DNA of 64,000 nt from Cloeon dipterum (Eukaryota > Arthropoda > Insecta > Ephemeroptera > Baetidae), in contig NC_088789.1 of the NCBI RefSeq assembly GCF_949628265.1, positions 1,178,001-1,242,000 on the forward strand. Direction: 5' to 3'. The notes under the pieces were generated by a model. The model had not been told where the DNA came from. It saw only the letters and a program-made list of their open reading frames with translations, and did no database searches. Position 1 is the stretch's first letter, and each line of letters opens with the position of its first letter. This document shows positions 22,798 to 33,147 of the stretch, piece by piece. The translations under genes were made by a program, and so were the position numbers.

Positions 22798-23769
22798 GGG
22801 TTAGGAGGTGGAAATTAAACCTTGCGGGATTTTCAACAAATTCTTCACTTTATGAAACAGCTAGTCACTTGGCGACTTAGTCTAACAGTTTACAAGGACC
22901 TTTAAACAGAAATGATATTTGACTTTAGGATTAACAATTTAAGAGAATCAACTTGAAGAACAATTAAAATTAGAAAAGAATTTACCCGATTGAGCCGGGT
23001 CCTTCACAATTAAACGCTCGGATCAATTATAAGATGCGACTTGTTGGCTTCAGTGTCCGGCGAAAACTAATTTAAATTCAAAATCTCTCTGTTGCATTAA
23101 CGAATTTCTAACAATCTCATGAATAACAATACCCTAGACTAAAAATGAAAAAGGAGTCGGAGCTCGGCTCCGCAACCACTACATATACATATATATAGTA
23201 TTAAGTATTTTTCAATACTTGTTTCCTGACGGAACGTACGTACTTTTGATTACAAAAAGAAATATGGAACATATGATAAAATTCATCACTTATGAAAATC
23301 TTATGAAACACACTTAAAAAATACCTCTTTTTCAAGTAATTTTGATCAATTTCATTTTGTTATTTTGTGGTTGTGTAGGTTTGGTTTCGATTATCTGCCG
23401 CTGCGCTTTGCGTGGAGGTCGAAAGGGCGAAGTTCAATATCAAGCCAGACTCGCATCTCGATAGCTGAGGCCTTTGACACTTCGTTTTCATTTTGAGTGC
23501 ACGTGATTCTCATTGCCAAATTAACAAACATTGCGGCTTTTAAAGGGTTTTTTTCTTGCTTTTTTTGTTTATTTGACAGAAATACCGGAAAATAAATAAA
23601 AAATATAAATTCAGTGCTGGCAAAAAGCCCTGATAACTCTTCTCTTTATCACGGAAATATGGTGTTTATTTAAAGTCCTTAGATATAGAGTGTAGCCAAA
23701 TTTTTAACTTAATAATTTTTTAATTTTAAAATCTGCCAAAAGTAATACGCAAAAGTATAGTGCGCCATA

Positions 23770-24045
23770 TCCCAGCAAAAGATATTGGACATCCTTCAGG
23801 ATATCCAGATGATATACTTTTGAACAGCCTGATGTTCGACACTATCAAAAAAACACGAATTAAGTAAAAATTAAGCGATCTGCTGAGACAATGTATACCG
23901 CGATTTTTTCGACGAAATTTGATCGTCAACATTGAATCAACAACACCGCAGTGACCATTCTCAACTTTGATTCAATGTTGACGTCAACGTTGATCCTGCG
24001 TTGACGTCGTTGACGTTCAACGTTGATTCAACGTTGCGTGGTTAC
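23770..24045. repeat. Short repeats: GGATATCC motif and CAACGTTGA palindrome
   Basis: At 23770-23835 there is a GCAAAAGATATTGGACATCC block, related to those at about 489, 17170 and 60098. At about 23935-24045 the CAACGTTGA motif recurs in both orientations with GACGTC in the centre, and the ends GCAGTGACC and GGTTACTAGG are roughly complementary. This looks like a small palindromic element just upstream of the Gypsy fossil. Confidence 0.45.
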
Positions 24046-24129
24046 TAGGTTATCAGCAGAATCAACCCCAAATCAGCAGCAGCAACAACAACAAAATTTG
24101 CAGTGAGGCAAGGCAGCGTTGCATCTGCC

Positions 24130-27100
24130 ATTATCAATTGAGCCGCTTATTTATTCATGATCCTGCGACCAATCACTTCTTCCTTATTGATACTGGAGCT
24201 GATTTCTGCATAATGCCTCGCAAAATGGTCCCAGGGCGAAGAAATCAAACAAATTTTCAACTCACCGCAGCAGACGACAAAACCATCCCCTTGCTACGGA
24301 TTCGTTACCTTAAAATTATCGCTCTCACTGAGAAGACATTTCGAGTGGCCTTTTCTTGTTGCGGATGTTAACATGCCAATCATAGGAGCAGACTTCCTCG
24401 CTCATTTCCATCTCGCAGTCCATTTAGATAATGCAACGCTAGTCGACAAAATTACTGGCGTAAGCGTCAAAGGAGACTGCCGGCCGGACAATAGTCCAAG
24501 CTTGAAAGTTGTTAAAACTGATAATAGCAAGTATATCTGCGCATTCTGATGGAGTTTCCTGAAGTTTTCCGCCCTCCAAGCGCAAAGCACCCTTTGAAAC
24601 ATACAATGGTTCATCATATAACCACGACGGACGGACCACCTGTGCACACTCGTTTCCGCCATCTTCCACCTGAAAAATTAAGGGTGGCAAACAGCATTTT
24701 TAAGAAAATGGAGGACCGTGGGAAAGTCAGGCGTTCTAAGAGCCTGTAGTGTACCGCGCCCCTTCGCGCGTGTTCTAGGCGCATGCGTGTGACACTGCCT
24801 ATCTTTTGTTTTTGTGCCGTGTGCATCAGTAATGGTCGACTCTTTATTGCATGAATCGACGCTAATCGCTCGCTTGAATTTCTTTGTAAAACCCACCATT
24901 GGGGTAAGTTGATTTACGTGCCTAATGTAGTAATTTAAATCAAGTAATTAACCAAGAAACTGTTAACGTGATTAAAGCTCAATGTCAATGCAAGATCATG
25001 GTATTCCGCCTTACATCTTGTTCCCAAGAGAGACGGTACGATGAGACCGTGTGGGGACTACAGACAACTTAACTCTAGAACGGTCGTCGATCGCTATCCC
25101 ATGCGCCATTTATACGATTGTTCCGCAGACATGAGCGGTTGCAAATTTTTTTCCACGCTAGATCTTTCGAAAGCATAACTGCAAGTGCCAGTTGCCCCAG
25201 AAGATGTCCCAAAGACAGCTGTAACCACGCCATTTGGCTTGTTTGAGTTGCCTATGATGCCTTTTGGACTAAAAAATGCAAGCGCTACCTTTCAGAGGCT
25301 CATGGATGAAATTTTCGCAGAAATTCCCTCTGTGTTTTGTTTTATTGATGATATTATTATCGCGACTGCAACGGAAGAGCAGCATGAAGAGCAGCTGCGC
25401 GCTGTGCTGAAAAAGTTGCAAGAGTATGGCTTAATACTGAAGCAAGAGAAGTGTGTCGTCGCCGCCACAGAAGTTAAGTTCCTGGGCTATCAAGTGGACG
25501 CCAACGGTCTTCGCCCGTTACCTGAGCGAGTAACTGCCCTGGCGCAGTTCCCGAGACCTGTAATTAAGGAAGAATTATCTAGATTCCTGGGCACAATTAA
25601 TTATTACCGTCACTTTGTGCCGCATTTAGCGCGAATTTTGGCACCACTGCATGCGATGCTGAGTGGCAGAAAAATTTACAAGAAAACTGTCCTGCATTTG
25701 GAGCGAAGAAGCTGACCAGGCATTTATCAAGTGCAAAGAGGCGCTGAGCAAAGCAGCGTATTTGGCCCATCCACTGGAAGGTGCTCCTCTCGCGCTATTT
25801 ACTGACGCGTCCGACATTTCTTTGGGCACAGTGGTTCGGCAGAAATACGACGAAACCAATTGGCAACCGTTGGGTTTTTACAGCAGAAAATTGTCCCCAG
25901 CGGAAAGAAACTATTCTACAACGGACAGAGAGCTTCTTGCGATTTACGATTCTATTAAAAAATTTCGCTATCTACTCGAGGGTCAAATTTTACGGTGTTT
26001 ACCGATCATTTTCCGCTGACTCACGCCTTCCAGAATAACCGCACAGACCATTCGCCACGCCAGGAACGACAACTACAGTTTATTAGCGAATTCACTACTA
26101 ATATCCAATATGTATGTATGTCAAAGGGAATGCAAACGTGGTCGCTGACTCGTTTTCCCGTATTGAATCCATCTCTGCAGCGCCTAGTTTCTATGAAGAT
26201 ATCGCTTTAGTCCAGCAGGATTAAGATTAAGAAATACGCCGTTTTCAGACACCGTTTAGCTCGCTTACCTTAGAAGAAGTCCCTGTTAATGGCACAGAGA
26301 TGAAGTTATGGTGCGACACATCGACCAAAACACCAAGGCCCTTTTTACCTGAAAAATTTAGGAGATTGGCTTACGAGAAACTACACAACCTATCACATCC
26401 TGGAGTCAGAAGCACAGAAGTCAGCGTTAGCGTGCCACGACACCACCTGGACAGCCGCACTTGCGCCCGTCCTGCTTGGTTTACGCTCCGCGCTGAAGCC
26501 CGATCTTAAAGCCTCTGCTGCACAGCTACTCTACGGTGAAACCTTGCGATTGCCAGGTGAATTCTTTGTCCCATTGCAGTTCCCATATTCATATTCAAAC
26601 TTTATTTATTTTATGGCATTGACGCCGACTCAAATGCTTTTGCGTCTACAAAGTCATTTGGCAGAGTTTGTTCCTATACCAGCTTCAGACCATTCTAAGA
26701 AGACGTTTTACGTTCACCCTGATTTGTCTACAGCAACACACGGGATGATGCGAGTGGGCGCCCATCGTCCGCCGCTATACAGGCCCTCAAATTGATGTCA
26801 AGGGTCGTCGTAAGACAGTCACGATCGACCGCTTGAAGCCAGCTTTCATCGAATCGGACAAGCCGCCAGAGCCTCGTCCGAAACCAGTAACAGAAGTTAT
26901 ACCACCAGCACTACAGCAAAATCACCCTGGTACACCACCACCGCCGCCTCCGCCGAACAACCCGCCAACGGCGCCTTCGCGCGCCCGGCGCCAGCAATTC
27001 ATTCAATCCGGCCAGCCTGCAGTTCAACGAACCCGGTTTGGGCGCGAGGTGCGTCCCCCGCAACGCTTTGGGGCACCTGTGGCCTCCAGCCTTAAAGAAG

Positions 27101-27480
27101 GAGCCCCTATGGGGACCGCCGTGCAGAGTATGCAACCTGCACGGCGGGTTACTTTTGCTTCCCACTCGTCGCTGCAGCGGCTAACGTATTCACAAGCCCT
27201 GCAGCAGCCGATGCGACGTGAGTGTGTAGGCTAGATAGCAAAGCGATCTCACGTCTGAGCTATCGCACCACTCGTGATTGTAAAGCTGTTGGCCGAGGGC
27301 ACGTTAAGCGTGTGTTGATATTTAAATGATGATTTGAACCCGTATGGGTTCAAATTCCTCTTCGATACTACATCGACAATAAAGCACGCATTAATATAAG
27401 GAATAGTTGAGGTGTTTGACTATCTTACGCAGCCCGCTTATTCGAGCACCCACATTATCAATTTTTGGCCCTCGCAAAGA
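24130..27480 (+). mobile_element. Ty3/Gypsy-type LTR retroelement fossil, broken
   Basis: Parts seen in order on the plus strand: an aspartic protease patch with an LIDTGAD core (about 24138-24371), reverse transcriptase with an FIDD box and RNase H with an FTDAS core (about 24985-26020), integrase remnants (about 26260-26790) and a Pro-rich C-terminal part (about 26800-27235). Domain order and core motifs place it in the Ty3/Gypsy group. It is broken in several places, and a short unrelated insert appears to lie between the protease and reverse transcriptase parts. I could not find a pair of LTRs; sequence to about 27480 may be terminal non-coding sequence. No intact gag was seen. With several breaks and no clear LTRs it is probably not recent. 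Confidence 0.85.
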
Positions 27481-29363
27481 AAATATAGTTAAATCTAAAA
27501 TCTATATCCATATATTTGAACCAAACTCCTGAAACCGGTTAAATTGCTTCGAAATTGGAATTTTAATTATGAATGCTATTTTATTTTTCTACGTATATTA
27601 ATAATATGTGTTCAATCGACTAAATTTTTAAATACGCGTGGATAGAACTTCGAGACACCTCAATTTCTGTACTACTGCTCTGTAATGCAAGAGAATACAA
27701 CAAAAGAAGTTGTTTGTTTTATGGGGGTCTAAATGAGAGTATGACCTTCCATATAAAAAGGGAGTTTATTGGCGGAGTAGGATGGCTGCGTGTCGCTGAC
27801 TCGGCCCTGGCTCGTCTTCTTCAGATCTTGTCAGCCTCTGGTTGGTGAATGATTGTCGCCGAATCTTCTCTCGCCTTTTATTTTGGGTCGCGTCGGTTTA
27901 TATATGCTCGTCAAACAATGTGATTTGTCTGTTGTGTGAATTTGTGTGTTGCAGATTGGTCATTGTTTGACGGAATGTAGGTACCCTACAGTTTTATAAA
28001 AATTGGTTTTTAAACTCTTTGCTTCGTCGTGTGCAATTAAACATACACTCAGAATTTTGAAATTCAAGACTGAGCTTTAACTTTCCGTGCTCAATAAAAA
28101 ACTCCATTTTTAAGTATCAAAATTAAAATAGAAGTAATCTCGTGCATGAATTTCTTAATATTGTTAAAAAATTGAACATCGCTTGTTGAAGCATTATATA
28201 TAATCTAATTTTAGGAATCAGCTGACTTTGATGGTAACCATTCGCGCCATCTGATCAGGTGGTACCCCTATACACTCCTTTCGCGCTGCCTGAGCCCTGA
28301 GCAGCTGATCGCGTCAATACATACCCGCCACTCTGCAGCGCCTCTCTTGAAGTAAAACACTCTCAGCCGGTCTTCCTCAATTTGGAGCCGCGTGGTAAGA
28401 TATAAAACAATTCACAGTTACCAGAGGTTTTCGTTAAGTTTTAAGCACGAGACCTCTGTGTTCCACTGATTTAAGCCGCATTATTGTTTTTACTTATCTC
28501 CATAATCTATTTCGGTCCACCCCATGCTCAATCTGTAAGACAATAAATGCTATACCAATTTTTTTAGGGAAAATTATGAACTTTGAAATTACTTCAAAAC
28601 ACGGACTAAACACTAGAGTTTTCAGCCAGCAACTCAATGCCGAACCAGCCGGCAAAATTAAGGTCACGTAGGCAGCCGCTAAGCTGCCTATGAAAAATAT
28701 GTTTAAAAATTTAAGTGAAGGAGAAAATGTCCTCGAGTCCATCAGGCCGTTAAGCACTATCAAACTTCACGTTAAAAATATTGTCAGCGGCGCCAGCAGC
28801 CCGGAAAATGGCCAGCCGATGACGTCGGGCTAATAATTCGGCTTATCCGGTACCACTAGCCACCTCCTCAAATCTCGGCTGCAAGATCTCTAAAATCAAA
28901 TTATTTTTCAAGGCTACTTTAAATTTTTGGCTATGGAAAAATTGAATTTGACCATGTATGGCAGAATTTAAAATGATAGATTGAAATTCGATAAATTTCG
29001 GATTACTTTGGGAGAAATTCGACAAATACAGATAAAAATATTATTTTTTAACTCCCTAGCCTTCAAGTTAAATTTACGGAATTTGTATTCTTCGTGTACC
29101 CAGCAACATTGTTAAGATTTTTCAGCACTTACTACTATTTCAATATATATATATTAAGTTCATTAATGTAAAAGGAAAAAAGAAGTACGAACCTATAATC
29201 AGATTTTATTTTAGTTTTCAGGTCAGTTCCAAGAAATTGCAGTTTCTCCCTTTATACTTAAAGGAAGAACTCGTGTGAACAGCTTTACTAAACACACAAA
29301 ATCGTACGTTTTCAAGGACCAGACAATGTATTAAATATTAAACAAATTAATCCTTTCTTGCAG
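27480..29363. other. Spacer and leader of the next ankyrin gene
   Basis: No coding gene recognised. A GC-richer patch at about 28250-28393 ends in a good donor (CGTG|GTAAGA at 28394) and probably is the promoter and non-coding first exon of the gene at 29367. The leader intron would run to the acceptor TTTCTTGCAG ending at 29363. A 12-base inverted repeat CGTCAAACAATG/CATTGTTTGACG lies at about 27908 and 27960. Confidence 0.45.
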
Positions 29364-29366
29364 AAA

Positions 29367-31238
29367 ATGGATCCTGAAAATCAGCTAAAAAATCATAAGC
29401 TCAAGGTGGGAGCTACACCGCTGATGAAAGTAGCCTTATACGGTAACTTGGAGATGGTCAAGATCCAAGTCGAAAAGGGCGCCGATGCCGATATTGGAGA
29501 GTTAACCAAAAAATACCGCGCCTCCGTGATACACTTCGCAGCCGCGAATAAGAAGCACGGAATCGAGATTATTAAGTATTTCGCGTCTCTTGGCTGCAAC
29601 TTAAATCAAGAAGATTGTCAAGGAGAAGTGGCCCTGGACTACGCCATCAGAGAAGAAGCTTTCACGGTCGCCAAAGAAATCTACCTTCTGATGCATTCGC
29701 CTCCCAAAAATAATCTATTGCACTATTGTATAATGCGAAACAATTTGGACGCCGCCAAAAAGGTGCACAATCGATACAAGAAACTGGTCAACGAGCTAAC
29801 ATCTGATGGAGGTCAAACAATCCACTTGGCAGCAGAGTATGCTGATCAACAAATGTGCGAATGGCTCATTGACGATTTGGGCGTTGACTTTAGTTCTCTA
29901 AATGTTCATTTGAAAGTTAATGTTATGTACTATGTCTGCTTCAACCTCGAATTCGGGGATGATCTCGTTAAGTTTTTCATCGAGAAAGGGTTGAATGTAG
30001 ATGATGCTGGAGATGACTTGAGCAGGCCAATTCACCAAGCCATCGTCGAGAAAAATGTCGATGTTATCAATGCTTTAATTGACTGCAATGCAGATCTGAA
30101 ATACAGGTATAACGGTCGGAATTTGGCATTTCTTTGCATGGATTCCAACAGTTTACCGGTCGTCAAGTTGTTTTACAAGAAACAACCACATATGTTCAAA
30201 GAGACGTTTCACGGCGGGATAACCATTGCTCACTGGGCATCAAGACGCGTGAATCTCGAGGTTTTTCAGTGGCTAGTTGAAGAGGCAAAAGTCAACACTG
30301 CAAAGGCTGATGAAAAGGGACAAACTGTTCTGCACCACGCCGCAGAGAATGAGAAATTCGGAAAATCTCTCATCGGTTATATTATTTCAAAGATGGGAAT
30401 CGAGGTGAACGTAATCTGCAAGAGAGGTTGGACACCGCTGATGGTTGCTCTGGATCGCAAACACACCAACATTGCGGAAGAGTTGTTCAAACACGGAGCT
30501 CTTTCCAAAAAGATCTTGACCCAAACTTGTGAAGAGAACCATTTGTTCGCGTGTGTAAGACATAATTATTTAGAGCCTGTCAGGTATTTGCATAATCAAG
30601 ATCCAACTCTTATACACCAAGAACAAAAACACGGAATCAGCATTTTACACGTTGCAGCTAATTTCGCAAAATCTTCCGCCTGTATCTGGCTTATCAAAGG
30701 AAAGCATGTTAACGCTAAAGGACTGAACCAATTCGACAAATCGAATGCCCTTCATTTTGCAGCTTTGAACTTGCAGTATGGAGGGGAAGTCATCGTCTAT
30801 CTCCAAGATTTTCACCGTCTGGATGTCAGTCTGAAAAATCTTTTCGGAGAAACACCAGTTCTCCTTGCTGTCAAAGCAGGAAATGTCCAAGCCGTCGAGC
30901 AGTTGTGCAACTTCGATGCCGACTTGACTGTGGAATATAATGGAGTCAATCTACTACACATGAGTATCGTTGTTGACTCGCTAGAAGTCGCCAAGGTGTT
31001 GCACAAACACAATTTCAATCTGATCAACGAAAAATTCGGAGCTGATGGGAAGAACGCGCTTCACGTTGCTTCAGAGTTGGGAAATGATCGATTTTGCAAG
31101 TGGCTCGACGAGGAAGGCGTCAACGTGAAGGCAAAGACAAAAAAGGGAAAATCAGCCACCGACCTTGTTCCTTGGTTCAACCTGCACCTTCTGAAGTACC
31201 TCAAAAATATACCCAAACTACGCAGTAATTTGAAGTAA
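29367..31238 (+). CDS. Ankyrin-repeat protein, subfamily B, 623 aa
   Basis: A single coding exon starting at the first ATG (MDPENQLKNHKLKVGATPLMK), which lies three bases after a splice acceptor. The N-terminal 'HKL..GATPLMKVALYGNLEMVK' block is shared with the genes at 33148 and 39725 and defines subfamily B. Ankyrin repeats fill the rest, in the four-repeat units of subfamily A (MCEWLIDDLGVD, VIHFAAANKKHGIEIIKYF, DYAIREEAFTVAKEI, NLLHYCIMRNNLDAAKKVH). The C-terminal segment ends each subfamily B protein ('LVPWFNLHLLKYL' here). No signal or membrane segment. First of a tandem plus-strand trio. Probably a cytosolic binding scaffold; partner unknown. Confidence 0.92.
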   Translation: MDPENQLKNHKLKVGATPLMKVALYGNLEMVKIQVEKGADADIGELTKKYRASVIHFAAANKKHGIEIIKYFASLGCNLNQEDCQGEVALDYAIREEAFTVAKEIYLLMHSPPKNNLLHYCIMRNNLDAAKKVHNRYKKLVNELTSDGGQTIHLAAEYADQQMCEWLIDDLGVDFSSLNVHLKVNVMYYVCFNLEFGDDLVKFFIEKGLNVDDAGDDLSRPIHQAIVEKNVDVINALIDCNADLKYRYNGRNLAFLCMDSNSLPVVKLFYKKQPHMFKETFHGGITIAHWASRRVNLEVFQWLVEEAKVNTAKADEKGQTVLHHAAENEKFGKSLIGYIISKMGIEVNVICKRGWTPLMVALDRKHTNIAEELFKHGALSKKILTQTCEENHLFACVRHNYLEPVRYLHNQDPTLIHQEQKHGISILHVAANFAKSSACIWLIKGKHVNAKGLNQFDKSNALHFAALNLQYGGEVIVYLQDFHRLDVSLKNLFGETPVLLAVKAGNVQAVEQLCNFDADLTVEYNGVNLLHMSIVVDSLEVAKVLHKHNFNLINEKFGADGKNALHVASELGNDRFCKWLDEEGVNVKAKTKKGKSATDLVPWFNLHLLKYLKNIPKLRSNLK

Positions 31239-31486
31239 GATTTTTGTTCAAAGAAAGCGCAACATCAACTAAAGCAACATATCCTGTTTCATCCTATTTT
31301 TTATTTTGGAACACTTGCTTGAAATATCATAACGTATGGAAGAAGATTTCAACTCTCTCCGAATTCGAAATGTCCTAAAGCTATATTACTTTAAAATAGA
31401 AAACAACAGGTTTGTTCAGCTTTCGTAATTAGGAGCAGCCAATTTCTGAAATAACTAAAAACAAATGTATGGCTGAATATTTCGGA

Positions 31487-31492
31487 AATAAA
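31487..31492 (+). terminator. Polyadenylation signal AATAAA
   Basis: The hexamer lies about 250 bases after the stop of the 623-aa ankyrin gene at 29367. It is the first clear AATAAA downstream. Confidence 0.5.
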
Positions 31493-31659
31493 GAAAAGAA
31501 TGTATCAAAATATGCAAACTTTGTCTAATTATTCAAACTTATCCATTTTAGAAAATATCAGTGGTATATGCAGTTGATTTTACAATGGTTGTAATAAGAA
31601 TGTTTCGCATTCTGATTCTATTTAGATTATAATTTAAAATTCGGATCATAACAACTTCA

Positions 31660-32015
31660 AACGATTTTAAAAAGGATTTATTTGATTTTGAAATGATTAT
31701 TTACAGCCATTCTTCGTAAAAATAATTTTATTTACATCACCAGTGAAAAAGCTTGGTTTCTGCATTAAGCTCAAACCAGGTAACAAATGGGCATGTAATG
31801 AAATCGCTGAGGAAAATAATAAAAAATTATCTTATTCAAAATTTAAAAATGAAGTGAAGTAAATAAGGGATATTTTGCAATATAAAAAGGCAGCAAAAAG
31901 TACAAAATAACTAAAAAGAAGGCAGGAGGTTTCATGTGGTCATTCCTTGCGATCCACAGACGCTCTCGTCAACGCCTCAGTGCGTTAACCAACTGAGCTG
32001 TCTGGCTCCCCGCGG
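31660..32015 (-). mobile_element. tRNA-derived SINE, minus orientation
   Basis: On the minus strand the head reads GGGGAGCCAGACAGCTCAGTT, a tRNA-like 5' end with an A-box-like segment, followed by TGTGGATCGCAAGG as a B-box-like segment and then CCTCCTGCCTTC. The non-tRNA body matches 38742-39075 in opposite orientation, including 'TTGCTGCC', ACCTGGTTTGAGCTTAATGC and ACAGCCATT. It lies downstream of the ankyrin gene at 29367. Confidence 0.75.
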
Positions 32016-32061
32016 GAATTGCATATATTATATTGATATACTCGTTCTCAACCAAGATCTA

Positions 32062-32195
32062 CCCATGGGGGCGGATCGCCGCACCGTTTCTGGCGTTTCT
32101 TAAGCTCGACCTTGAAACACTGTACAGTGCTTGCCTTTTGCCCAGCGTTGCCATTTTTTCTCAAGGTTGCGTTGCCGTGATCCGCCCCATGGCAT
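32062..32195. repeat. Short element with CCATGGGG inverted ends
   Basis: The ends read CCATGGGGGCGGATC and GATCCGCCCCATGG in inverted orientation about 130 bases apart, with a central CACTGTACAGTG palindrome. It lies in the spacer between two subfamily B ankyrin genes. The class is unknown. Confidence 0.45.
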
Positions 32196-33147
32196 TGGGG
32201 GCCAGACTAGCTCGGTTAAGGTTCACCCCTCCACCCCATGTCTCGACAGGCAGGATTTTACTTAATAGCAAATATAGATATCGATATGCCATGAATGCCT
32301 TGTTTGATGCAAAGCTAACTTGCGAGACAAAGAGGCCTCTTCGCGTGACTCATTTTTCTCCTTACTAAAGGAAGTTCCTCTTTGCATTATATTTTATAAT
32401 TGTTCTTCCTTTCTCCAATAATTCGTTTGTATGTGTGGATATGGCAATATTTTAACGATACGAACAAAAGCAAATATTTTAAGCTACATGCTAAAACAAT
32501 AAATATGAATTAGGAAAGAAAATTATAGTTTTAAATAAAAAATACGATCTTCCTATATCACTGCGTTTTTATTAATAATAGCAATAAAAAATCGCACATT
32601 TAAAAATCAAGAAAAATTTAACACTCGCTTCTTTTTGCATTTCAGGCATTTTTGACATTTATTATATTACAAAATATTTTTATTATTATCTTCACCATGA
32701 GCGTACTTTCCAGATAGTTGAAATATATTTAAGAAATACTTACTTTTCTTGAGAGTTAAAAATTCCAAAGGTAACAACTAACGATGGAAGATTTGAAGGG
32801 GTAAAAGCGGTAGATGTGGTGGTTTTGAAGCGGTGATAGGGGTAGAATTCTAATGACCCAAAACACTTCAGATCACAACACGCTTGACACTCTAATGATA
32901 TAAAACAGTCACCAATAAGCAGGTATATAGCTAGAATAATTTTATTTTTTATGCCATAATACCGGCCGAACGTGAGAGCTGATTGAAAAATTAAACTTCA
33001 CAGATTTAGGCATCGGTTTCCCTGAAAACTAGCAGTAAATATAAAAAGAAGCGAGCACAAGGCACGAAAAAGTAAGCTTTTTCATAAATCAATAATCAAT
33101 GGGTTCATTCTATTAATTTTTCTTTTCATATATTTCAGAAAGTAAGT

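Noticed and set aside
26833-27234. Pro-rich protein gene
   Set aside because: It is the C-terminal part of the Gypsy fossil, not a host gene.
31930-32010. tRNA gene (and again at 38742-38820)
   Set aside because: A- and B-box-like segments are present, but no convincing anticodon stem or acceptor stem. The same non-tRNA body follows both copies, so these are SINEs.
32033-32368. 111-codon open frame
   Set aside because: It overlaps an inverted-repeat element, has no homology that I recognise and no splice or start context.
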